Below, piece by piece: positions 1-5,602 of a DNA stretch of 8,167 nt; the stretch's first letter is position 1; the number at the start of each line of letters is the position of its first letter. A program made the position numbers and the translations under genes. The notes below the pieces were generated by a model. The model saw only the letters and a program-made list of their open reading frames with translations. It made no database searches and was not told the DNA's origin. Origin of the DNA: Deltaproteobacteria bacterium (GTDB lineage Bacteria > Bdellovibrionota > UBA1018); the NCBI GenBank assembly GCA_016194835.1, contig JACQAU010000035.1, forward strand, positions 1 through 8,167. The letters are read 5' to 3'.

Positions 1-17
1 TTCAAGGCATTAATCCA

Positions 18-1304
18 ATGTCTTCTATTAGCTTTAAACCCGCTGCAAAAGTTTCTGATCTTATCCAATTGTTTTTTAAAAGCCCACGATTTTTATCTGC
101 AGGTGAACAATGGCAGAAAAGTCTAAAAATTCAATTAAATGGCTATATAAAAAAACATCTTGGTAACTTGCATTTTTCAGATTTGTCTGTTGACAAGATT
201 TATGCATTTTACCTTGATCTTAAAAACAAGTACAATTTATCTCACTCTACAATTCAAAAATATCATTTTAAGTTGTGTTTGCTTGGTGATTTATACATAG
301 AGCTTGATCCTGCCGGGGTTAATCTTCCTCGTCAGATAAAGGATTTTAAAAAACGCTTTTCGACTCAAGCGCCGACAAGAGATATTAATTTTTTAACGCC
401 TGCGGAAATAAATGAAATCTTAGCGGAGTTAAAGAAATCCCCAAGTGAGCTTGCATACCCGTATGTAAAATTTTTAGTTTATACCGGCATGCGTCGCAAT
501 GAGGCTCTAGATATTAAATGGTCTGATATTGATGAAAAGTCAGGTTTTATTCATGTCCGGAAATCTAAGACTGGCAAAAGTAGGACTATTCCTCTTGAGT
601 CAGAGGCTGGGGCAGCCATAAATTTACTTACAAGAAAGTCAGAATATGTTTTTACACAATCAAACGGAAAAAGACCCTATCCTCATGTGCTTATTAAACC
701 GTTTCAGAGAGCGGCAAAAAGGATTGATATTAAAAAGCGTGTTGATCTTCATTGTCTAAGACATAGCTATGGGAGCAATAAAATTAGAGCTGGCTGGGGG
801 TTAAAAAAAGTATCGATGATTCTAGGACATTCAGACGTAAGTTTGACAGCAAAAGTTTATACACATCTTTTAGATGGTGATCTTAAGGTACAAGACGATT
901 TTAAATTTGACAAATCTTCATATTTGCAAAATAGTAAAAAGTATTACGACAGTAAAAATATTTTTGAAAAATTGGATGTACAAACGGTAATGGCAATGAT
1001 CCAGCTTTTGCAGCAGCAATTAGATTTAATAACCAAGAATGACAGCACATGTGATGCTAAGTCTTTAATAAAGAGAGATTTAGAAAGCTATGTAAATTTA
1101 CAGAAAGTTGCGACAACATCTGTCGAATCCACCATTTTGTGCTACCCTAATGCTACCCAAGGAGCAAAAGAGGCTGATTTTTGTGATTCTAACAAATTTA
1201 GAAAACCAAATTTTACCAATGATTTAAGTGTGTTATCTCATTTGGAGCCGAGGCGGATCGAACGCCCGACCTCGAGCTTGCAAAGCTCGCGCTCTACCAG
1301 TTGA
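18..1304 (+). CDS. Tyrosine recombinase (phage/island-type integrase)
   Basis: A 428-residue site-specific recombinase expected to integrate and excise a mobile element by DNA strand exchange through a 3'-phosphotyrosine link. An N-terminal SAM-like core-binding region spans about residues 12-110 and the catalytic domain about 125-290. All catalytic residues are visible: Arg159 in TGMRRNEAL, Lys184 in SKTGK, His245 and Arg248 in HCLRHS, His271 in LGHSD and nucleophile Tyr281 in KVYTHL, so it looks active. A long tail (about 290-408) follows, longer than usual for the family. The last 20 residues are antisense to tRNA-Ala, so the C-terminus is shaped by the integration site. The ATG at 18 has AAGG upstream, but the frame stays open to the window edge, so an earlier start is possible. 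No excisionase is visible; the rest of the element would lie to the left. Confidence 0.9.
   Translation: MSSISFKPAAKVSDLIQLFFKSPRFLSAGEQWQKSLKIQLNGYIKKHLGNLHFSDLSVDKIYAFYLDLKNKYNLSHSTIQKYHFKLCLLGDLYIELDPAGVNLPRQIKDFKKRFSTQAPTRDINFLTPAEINEILAELKKSPSELAYPYVKFLVYTGMRRNEALDIKWSDIDEKSGFIHVRKSKTGKSRTIPLESEAGAAINLLTRKSEYVFTQSNGKRPYPHVLIKPFQRAAKRIDIKKRVDLHCLRHSYGSNKIRAGWGLKKVSMILGHSDVSLTAKVYTHLLDGDLKVQDDFKFDKSSYLQNSKKYYDSKNIFEKLDVQTVMAMIQLLQQQLDLITKNDSTCDAKSLIKRDLESYVNLQKVATTSVESTILCYPNATQGAKEADFCDSNKFRKPNFTNDLSVLSHLEPRRIERPTSSLQSSRSTS
1140..1158 (+). repeat. Tandem TGCTACCC repeat in the integrase tail
   Basis: Two exact TGCTACCC copies at 1140-1147 and 1151-1158, with an 11-base period (about one helical turn), lie about 85 bases from the tRNA 3' end. 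Spacing and location would suit integrase arm-type or accessory binding sites, but they also encode part of the tail (NAT region), so this is inference. Confidence 0.35.
1177..1193 (+). repeat. Direct repeat copy 1 (ATTTTTGTGATTCTAAC)
   Basis: This 17-base sequence recurs at 1316-1332 with one mismatch (T/A at the eleventh base). It lies inside the integrase tail coding sequence, 139 bases from its partner, and the pair brackets the tRNA-Ala gene. A recombinase accessory site is possible but unproven. Confidence 0.55.
1243..1304. other. Probable attachment site at the tRNA-Ala 3' part (element/chromosome junction)
   Basis: Tyrosine recombinases commonly use the 3' half of a tRNA gene as attB and rebuild the tRNA on integration. 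Here the integrase gene abuts and overlaps the tRNA 3' end, the standard arrangement of an attL or attR. The exact core cannot be fixed without the other junction, which should carry a copy of part of this tRNA 3' segment and is outside the window. Confidence 0.55.
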
Positions 1305-1315
1305 GCTACGGCCCC
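1243..1315 (-). tRNA. tRNA-Ala (anticodon UGC)
   Basis: The minus strand folds into a complete 73-base cloverleaf. The acceptor stem is GGGGCCG paired with CGGCTCC, the D arm GCTC/GAGC, the anticodon arm CGAGC-TTTGCAA-GCTCG, and the T arm GGGCG-TTCGATC-CGCCT. Anticodon TGC decodes alanine GCN codons. The third acceptor pair is G3:U70, the alanyl-tRNA synthetase identity element, which confirms the assignment independently. CCA is not encoded after discriminator A. Its 3' end faces the integrase gene, whose reading frame crosses most of the tRNA on the opposite strand, as expected when the tRNA 3' portion is an attachment site. Confidence 0.96.
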
Positions 1316-1332
1316 ATTTTTGTGATACTAAC
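1316..1332 (+). repeat. Direct repeat copy 2 (ATTTTTGTGATACTAAC)
   Basis: Matches 1177-1193 at 16 of 17 positions. It starts directly next to the tRNA 5' end, in the tRNA's upstream region, so it sits on the presumed chromosomal side of the junction. Confidence 0.55.
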
Positions 1333-1347
1333 TCTAAAGTAAAGTTT

Positions 1348-1353
1348 ATTATA
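1348..1353 (-). promoter_or_regulatory. Possible -10 box for tRNA-Ala
   Basis: The minus strand reads TATAAT, a perfect sigma-70 -10 hexamer, ending about 32 bases before the tRNA 5' end and overlapping the stop codon of the upstream membrane protein gene. No good -35 lies 16-18 bases further upstream, so a separate tRNA promoter is only possible; read-through from the upstream genes is the alternative. Confidence 0.3.
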
Positions 1354-2074
1354 TGGGAAGTGATTTTTTTTCTGTTCTTTTCCGTATACAAAGCTCTGTA
1401 CACTGCAAAAACCTTAAAAGTGATCGATATGTCTGATTGCCCGATAAATAAAAAATAATCAAAAATAATCCTAATACAATAAGTTCAGAAAAGTCATAGT
1501 TCGAAGGTTTATTAATGAAGTGAGAATTATTTTGAATTATATTTTTACTATCAGTATCAAAAAATAAATCCAACCCTTTTAAAATTAAGAAAAACACAGC
1601 GCCAGCTAAAACGGTTATAAAACGAATTCTTGAATATAAATTATCCAAATCAATTTTAAAATGACTTGCAATTTGCCCAAGTTCTTCGTCATTTAATTTT
1701 ATCTTTTTCTCTAATTCATCGCAAACGTGTTCTCTCCACTTAGTATCCTTAAGTGCTTGATTAAGAGTTGTAGTCATGCCTCCTTTTTTAAACAAAGATG
1801 GTAAGTCCTTTAAAACTTCTGAGTTTAAAAAATAAAGTGCATAAAAAACAGGGAAAGCTAATAAAATCCAATCCAAATAATGCCTCGTATAAAAAGGTAA
1901 AATTCTTAAATTTGTCAATATAACAATTATGATTGAAAGTAAGGCTGGAAAGACAAAACACCAAAGAAGCACGCTGAGCATTTTTTTGTTAACAGTACTG
2001 CGCTCTTTTTGAATTTCTTGTCTTACAAAGTCTAAAAATGTTTCATAAAGTTCAGTAAAAGAAGATCGTTGCAT
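1349..2074 (-). CDS. Unrecognised four-helix inner-membrane protein
   Basis: A 241-residue protein I do not recognise. Four hydrophobic segments are visible at about residues 32-54, 66-83, 150-171 and 197-212. Between helices two and three is a soluble stretch of about 65 residues (about 85-149), rich in charge with the sequence DELEKKIKLNDEELGQ, which is probably helical. Both termini are basic and charged, consistent with an even number of helices and both ends on the cytoplasmic side. No catalytic motif is seen. The start is supported by AAAGG five bases before the ATG (2080-2084). It lies 24 bases after the ymdB-like gene on the same strand, so probably in one operon with it, and directly upstream of tRNA-Ala. 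Confidence 0.75.
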   Translation of the reverse strand: MQRSSFTELYETFLDFVRQEIQKERSTVNKKMLSVLLWCFVFPALLSIIIVILTNLRILPFYTRHYLDWILLAFPVFYALYFLNSEVLKDLPSLFKKGGMTTTLNQALKDTKWREHVCDELEKKIKLNDEELGQIASHFKIDLDNLYSRIRFITVLAGAVFFLILKGLDLFFDTDSKNIIQNNSHFINKPSNYDFSELIVLGLFLIIFYLSGNQTYRSLLRFLQCTELCIRKRTEKKSLPI

Positions 2075-2098
2075 AATAACCTTTATTATAGAAGATTA

Positions 2099-2908
2099 TT
2101 AAAGAGATACAATAGTTTCTCTTAGTCTTAGAATAGACAACGCTTTGCCTGTTTTGTCGTTAATTTCAACGAGTACAGCTCCATAGCCACCTGGGCCATC
2201 GGCAGGTTCATATTTGATTTTGCGCTTAGTAAGAAATTTTTCTATAGAAATTTCTTTTTTTACACCTATTATTGAATCAAAACATCCACACATGCCAACA
2301 TCTGTAATGGCAGCTGTTCCCCAAGGCAATATTCTCTCATCCGCTGTCTGCACATGAGCATGTGTGCCCAGTGCGGCACTGACTCTACCATCAACATAGT
2401 GAGCCAAGGCTTGTTTTTCAGAAGTGGCTTCACCATGTATGTCGACTAAAATACAGTTAATGTTTTGTTGTTTGATTTTCTCTATTTCCTTATCTACAGC
2501 TATAAATGGACAATCAATTGCGTCCATAAATGTTCGTCCCATGATTTGAATCACTCCTAAACTCACATTTGGATTTTTTTGAGAACGAACAATTACAGAG
2601 CCTCTACCTGGTGTTTTATGCAGTGGATGCTCAGGGTAATTTGCAGGTCTTAAAAGTCTATCTGTTTGACTCCAAAAAGAGATAATCTTTTTTTGATCCC
2701 ATGCGTGATTTCCAGTGGTGATAACATCTACTCCTAAATTCAAAAAAGTTTGAACCATTTCCGGAAGTATACCGTTACCATGAGCAGCATTCTCTGCGTT
2801 TACTACAATAAATTCAGGATCATATATAGGTTTCAATTTGCTTATTGCCTTGACCAATGCTTCTCTGCCAGGGCGTGCAAAAATATCACCAAAAAACAAA
2901 ACCTTCAT
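2099..2908 (-). CDS. ymdB: YmdB/TIGR00282-family metallophosphoesterase
   Basis: A 269-residue calcineurin-like phosphoesterase of the YmdB family. The Bacillus member hydrolyses 2',3'-cyclic nucleotides and affects RNA turnover, biofilm and motility choices; the physiological substrate here is unknown. The dinuclear metal and catalytic residues are in the expected places: Asp8 in FFGDIFARPG, Glu39-Asn40 in VNAENAAHGNG, Asn67-His68 in TTGNHAWD, His158 in DIHGEATSEK, and His183 and His185 in GTHAHVQTAD. Length matches the family, with no signal peptide, so it is cytosolic. It follows zapA by 39 bases on the same strand. The Shine-Dalgarno is weak (CGAGAC), so translation may depend partly on upstream readout. 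Confidence 0.94.
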   Translation of the reverse strand: MKVLFFGDIFARPGREALVKAISKLKPIYDPEFIVVNAENAAHGNGILPEMVQTFLNLGVDVITTGNHAWDQKKIISFWSQTDRLLRPANYPEHPLHKTPGRGSVIVRSQKNPNVSLGVIQIMGRTFMDAIDCPFIAVDKEIEKIKQQNINCILVDIHGEATSEKQALAHYVDGRVSAALGTHAHVQTADERILPWGTAAITDVGMCGCFDSIIGVKKEISIEKFLTKRKIKYEPADGPGGYGAVLVEINDKTGKALSILRLRETIVSL

Positions 2909-2920
2909 TGTCTCGTTCTA

Positions 2921-2949
2921 GCACATAGTGCCATAATGCGAAAAGCATT
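2921..2949. repeat. Two short inverted repeats between zapA and ymdB
   Basis: GCAC-ATA-GTGC (2921-2931) and AATGC-GAAAA-GCATT (2935-2949) are two small perfect hairpins that fill most of the zapA-ymdB gap; the second includes the zapA stop codon. Neither is followed by a T run on the transcribed strand, so they are not standard terminators. They could modulate mRNA processing or ymdB translation, or be chance. Confidence 0.3.
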
Positions 2950-3241
2950 AACTTTGTATTGTTTTAAAGTCTACAAGACTCATTAGTTCTTTGGTTTTTT
3001 GGTCTAATGAAAATTTAAATTTCTTAGTCTTGCGTTTTGTGTGTACATAATCTTCTGCCAGGTCCAAAAGAGCTAAAATGGCAACTTGGTGGGGGGACAA
3101 AGTTTGAGCTCTTTCGGTGGCTTGTTTCAATTTTTGTGCAACCAGAGCAATAACTTCCTGGTTTGTTTCTGTGTCTCCAGAGGCTTTAAAAATAAGTTTT
3201 TGTCCAAAAAAATCTAGTTCTACCGTATTATTTTTCATCAC
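2948..3241 (-). CDS. zapA: ZapA-family cell division protein
   Basis: A 97-residue ZapA-like protein. ZapA binds FtsZ and bundles protofilaments at the division ring. The N-terminal part (about residues 7-20, VELDFFGQKLIFKA) is the typical beta-hairpin with the family's FGQ signature. It is followed by helix 26-44 and a long helix from about 50 with HQVAILALLDLAEDY, matching the family pattern of an alanine- and leucine-rich helix ending in an acidic segment. The first codon may be GTG at 3241 or ATG at 3238; AGGGGG at 3248-3253 lies 6 and 9 bases upstream respectively, so both are usable. It is the first gene of a probable zapA-ymdB-membrane protein unit and is divergent from the coiled-coil gene. 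Confidence 0.85.
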   Translation of the reverse strand: MMKNNTVELDFFGQKLIFKASGDTETNQEVIALVAQKLKQATERAQTLSPHQVAILALLDLAEDYVHTKRKTKKFKFSLDQKTKELMSLVDFKTIQS

Positions 3242-3330
3242 TAATAGCCCCCTACCTAGAGCACAATACTCTCTCTGACAAGGTAAAGAGGCAAGTATTC
3301 TTTTTGTTGCGGTGCATAGTTTTTTGACGT

Positions 3331-3360
3331 TTGCAATTATTTGCCTGTTTAAGGCATAAT
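3331..3360 (+). promoter_or_regulatory. Weak candidate promoter for the coiled-coil gene
   Basis: TTGCAA (3331-3336) and CATAAT (3355-3360) are separated by 18 bases and match sigma-70 boxes at 4/6 and 5/6 positions. The predicted start would fall at about 3367, inside the Shine-Dalgarno, which argues against it. A TTGACG at 3324-3329 has no good partner -10. Confidence 0.2.
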
Positions 3361-3361
3361 T
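3335..3361. promoter_or_regulatory. Bulged inverted repeat in the zapA/coiled-coil divergent region
   Basis: Arms AATTAT-TT-GCCT (3335-3346) and AGGCATAATT (3352-3361) are complementary over ten base pairs apart from a two-base TT bulge, around the five-base loop GTTTA. The element ends only six bases before the strong Shine-Dalgarno of the plus-strand gene, so it could be an operator or a leader hairpin gating ribosome access. Confidence 0.4.
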
Positions 3362-3366
3362 AAGAC

Positions 3367-3374
3367 AAGGAGGG
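3367..3374 (+). promoter_or_regulatory. Strong ribosome binding site of the coiled-coil gene
   Basis: AAGGAGGG is nearly a full anti-Shine-Dalgarno match. It lies 10 bases before the ATG at 3385, which opens the long frame. A nearer ATG at 3377 opens only a 17-codon frame, so 3385 is preferred. The site shows that translation initiates here, which supports a real gene despite the downstream frameshift. Confidence 0.65.
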
Positions 3375-3384
3375 CAATGGTGGA

Positions 3385-3755
3385 ATGCCTTCAGATGTCA
3401 AAGCTTCGACTGTTGACGAGATTCGGTTGAGGCAATATCGAAATCAAGTTCAGAATCGCAATGAGACTGAGCTTAGGGAGATACAATACAAATTTCACAA
3501 GAAGCAGAAAAACTGCAAGAAACACTAGATGGAGTACGTGTCAAAGCAGAAGGTCGTATAGATGACGAAAAAAATTCAACAGAAGGTGAATTAGACAAGT
3601 TAAAAAGAGCAAATGCCGAACGAATTGATCAATACAAAAAAAATGCCGAATACCAGGTTGACAGTATAAGAAAGCAGCTTCAGGCCTCAACCGATCAGCT
3701 TCATGAACACGCAGTGAAATCAGCAAAGAAACAAAAGGGAGAACTAAAAGTATGA
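3385..3755 (+). pseudogene. Charged coiled-coil protein, frameshifted
   Basis: I do not recognise the family. The first frame starts at ATG 3385 (MPSDVKASTVDEIRLRQYRN) and stops at TAG 3526-3528 after 47 residues. The -1 frame is then open to TGA 3753-3755 but contains no ATG, GTG or TTG start after its preceding stop at 3474-3476, so the two halves belong together. The shift must lie between 3477 and 3525. Adding one A to the A5 run at 3508-3512 gives a continuous 123-residue protein, soluble, rich in Lys, Glu and Gln, with no signal peptide or membrane segment and almost certainly a long coiled coil. The stop overlaps the next start (ATGA). It may be a sequencing error, a recent mutation or, less likely, programmed frameshifting. 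Confidence 0.7.
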
Positions 3756-3946
3756 ATTTAAAACAAGATGTTGAATTTTCTAAAGAAAACAAAACAAAGG
3801 AAGAAAAAATCCCAATTCATGGGTTTGAGCAAATACTAGCAATGCTGAAAGTGGCAGACAGTGAGTTCCGTGAGTCTTTGCTTAGACGTCTGGCTGCTAA
3901 AGATGCTGCATTAGCAAATAGATTAAAGCTGCATCTAAAACTTTAG
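3752..3946 (+). CDS. Small conserved-looking helical protein coupled to the coiled-coil gene
   Basis: A 64-residue soluble protein of unknown function. Residues 1-20 are charged and probably disordered (SKENKTKEEK). Residues 22-64 form two or three amphipathic helices with the block ADSEFRESLLRRLAAKDAAL, which loosely recalls the short helical repeats of FliG-type flagellar switch proteins; this resemblance is weak. Its ATG overlaps the upstream stop as ATGA, so translation is probably coupled to the coiled-coil gene and the products may act together. AGGGAG about a dozen bases upstream could also serve. Its stop overlaps the stop of the convergent glycosyltransferase gene by four bases. Confidence 0.65.
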   Translation: MNLKQDVEFSKENKTKEEKIPIHGFEQILAMLKVADSEFRESLLRRLAAKDAALANRLKLHLKL

Positions 3947-5460
3947 GGTTCATATGTAAGAGTTTTTCTCTTATACCATTCTGTTTTAATAATAGCAGAT
4001 AGTGTTTGAATTCCCAAGTAAATAAAACCACTTCCGTATATCAGCAGTAACAAAATCTCATATCTTTTAAAAGCAATAATATATGAGATCGAAAAAAATA
4101 GACAATTCAGATAATACAGCGCCATAATAATTTCAGTGGTATTAATTAAATTAAAAGTTACAGGTGTTATGGGAGTGGTTTGTTTTATTTTTTGATTATC
4201 TGATCCGTATTTAGTTGTACGTACAAATGGGGTCTTTCTTCCCAAAAGACCATCTAAAAATGCATAGGCAGAAGTGATTGAAATACCACCAGCAACTGGG
4301 ATACATGCAAAAAAAATTTCACTGATATTTTTAAATGAAAAATTTTTATGTTTAGCTTCTGTTTCTGCTACTGAATAATAAATTGAAAATACCAATATGC
4401 AAAAACAAAGTCCAAAGCATGTTAATGGTACAAAGGTGTGGTTTGAAAATAAAAATAATTCTACAAAACAAAAATGTACTGCAAAAAATCCTAAAAAACA
4501 AGAAAAAAGTCCGCCAATTTTTTCAATTACTGAAGTATATAGCTCTATTTTTCTACTTATTGGGAGATTGCTTTTCCAAATTAGTGGGATGACTTTTATT
4601 CTGACTTGAGTTGTGCCCTTAAACCATCTAAATTGTTGATTTTTAAAAGCCTGTATTTCTATTGGTAGCTCTGATGGGACTATGAGTTCTTTGAGATAAA
4701 TAAAATCCCAATCTTTTATTTTAGCTCTATAACTAAGATCTAAATCCTCGCATAAAGTATCACCTGACCATCCACCTGCATCCAAGATAGTTGTTTTTCT
4801 CCATACGCCTGCTGTGCCATGAAAATTAAAAAATCTATTTAATTTAAAGTGTGCAAATTGTTCAAGAACCCAAGCATTAATAAGAATGCTTTGAAAACGT
4901 GTAATATAAGAATAATTTCGATTAGTAAATCCCCATCGTGCCTGAACTAATCCGACTTTTGCATTTGTAAAATAATGTATTGTCTTTAAAAGAAAATCTC
5001 TAGGTGGAATAAAGTCAGAGTCAAAAATCGCTATAAATTCGCCTGCAGCCCTTAGTAATCCTTCTTGGAGTGCGCCAGCCTTGAAGCCTGATCTATGGTT
5101 TCTGTGTATTAGAACAATATTGAATCCTTTGTTTTGATATTCTCTTACTATTTTATTTGCAATTTCTGTTGTTTCATCTGTTGAATCATCTAACACTTGT
5201 ATTTCCAATAGATCTTTAGGATACTCAATCTCTGCGGTAGCTAATAGGAGTCTTTCTACAACCCTAGCTTCATTATACAATGGTAGTTGGACTGTGACAG
5301 ACGGGAGTATGCTATAGGAATGTTGAAAGTTTGGTTTGTAGTGTTTTGTTCTTAAAAAAGTAATAACTATGTATAAGCGATAACAATTGTATACAAGTAA
5401 ACTAATAATAAACGACCAGCAAACTATATATTCAAGATAAAAAAATAACATATTTATCAT
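3943..5460 (-). CDS. Membrane family-2 glycosyltransferase, cellulose-synthase-like
   Basis: A 505-residue processive-type glycosyltransferase of the GT2 cellulose synthase/CslA-like group, expected to use a nucleotide sugar in the cytosol to build a beta-linked polysaccharide or glycolipid at the inner membrane. One N-terminal helix (about 5-35) precedes the GT-A domain. Key motifs are LPLYNE (59-64), DDSTDET with the first Asp (91-97), DSD (147-149), the catalytic base Asp239 in LCEDLDLS, and the acceptor-site QQFRW (275-279). A C-terminal membrane region follows, with helices near 310-337, 344-363, 380-403, 445-463 and 468-490, and a loop GRKTPFVRTTKYG. No PilZ domain or BcsB partner is present, so regulation by cyclic di-GMP through this protein is not indicated. 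The start has no clear Shine-Dalgarno; Met4 is an alternative. Product sugar unknown. Confidence 0.9.
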   Translation of the reverse strand: MINMLFFYLEYIVCWSFIISLLVYNCYRLYIVITFLRTKHYKPNFQHSYSILPSVTVQLPLYNEARVVERLLLATAEIEYPKDLLEIQVLDDSTDETTEIANKIVREYQNKGFNIVLIHRNHRSGFKAGALQEGLLRAAGEFIAIFDSDFIPPRDFLLKTIHYFTNAKVGLVQARWGFTNRNYSYITRFQSILINAWVLEQFAHFKLNRFFNFHGTAGVWRKTTILDAGGWSGDTLCEDLDLSYRAKIKDWDFIYLKELIVPSELPIEIQAFKNQQFRWFKGTTQVRIKVIPLIWKSNLPISRKIELYTSVIEKIGGLFSCFLGFFAVHFCFVELFLFSNHTFVPLTCFGLCFCILVFSIYYSVAETEAKHKNFSFKNISEIFFACIPVAGGISITSAYAFLDGLLGRKTPFVRTTKYGSDNQKIKQTTPITPVTFNLINTTEIIMALYYLNCLFFSISYIIAFKRYEILLLLIYGSGFIYLGIQTLSAIIKTEWYKRKTLTYEP

Positions 5461-5602
5461 AATTATTTAGATATACAATATATAGTACGTCGTTGAATAG
5501 GAGTTTTTCACGATTAGATTTTGCGCGACGCATAAAATCATTATCTTTTGTCTTATTACAATGTTCAAATCCTCCGATACTAAGCTAGGTTGTGCTGTTT
5601 TT
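5461..5602. promoter_or_regulatory. Divergent control region between glycosyltransferase and lipoprotein
   Basis: About 140 AT-rich bases must hold promoters for both divergent genes. I find no convincing -35/-10 pair in either direction. The only clear structure is the inverted repeat TGCG-CGA-CGCA at 5522-5532, flanked by TTT and AAA that extend pairing with one bulge. It could be an operator for either gene; it lacks the T run of a terminator. Confidence 0.35.

Noticed and set aside
1228..1458. A 76-residue plus-strand frame containing ARPRACKARALPVELRPH
   Set aside because: This is the antisense translation of tRNA-Ala, a well-known spurious peptide in annotations; the rest of the frame crosses the tRNA upstream region and the opposite-strand gene.
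2750..2986. A 78-residue plus-strand frame over ymdB and zapA ends
   Set aside because: It lies opposite two well-supported genes and has no ribosome binding site or recognisable domain.
3242..3384. 6S RNA gene near zapA
   Set aside because: 6S RNA often neighbours zapA, but the 39-base gap downstream is too short and the 143-base upstream region shows no long rod-like fold with a large central bubble.
3501..3520. Programmed -1 frameshift site in the coiled-coil gene
   Set aside because: In the zero frame the sequence is CAG AAA AAC; the heptamer G AAA AAC does not fit the X XXY YYZ slippery rule, and I see no downstream stimulatory stem. A base loss is simpler.
3541..3792. An 83-residue minus-strand frame
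   Set aside because: It is the shadow of the frameshifted coiled-coil gene; its leucine and phenylalanine richness is the complement of Lys and Glu codons.
4383..4609. Two overlapping plus-strand frames of about 70 residues
   Set aside because: They are shadows of the membrane region of the glycosyltransferase.
5522..5538. Rho-independent terminator in the divergent region
   Set aside because: The TGCG-CGA-CGCA hairpin is short and not followed by a T run in either direction, and neither flanking gene ends there.
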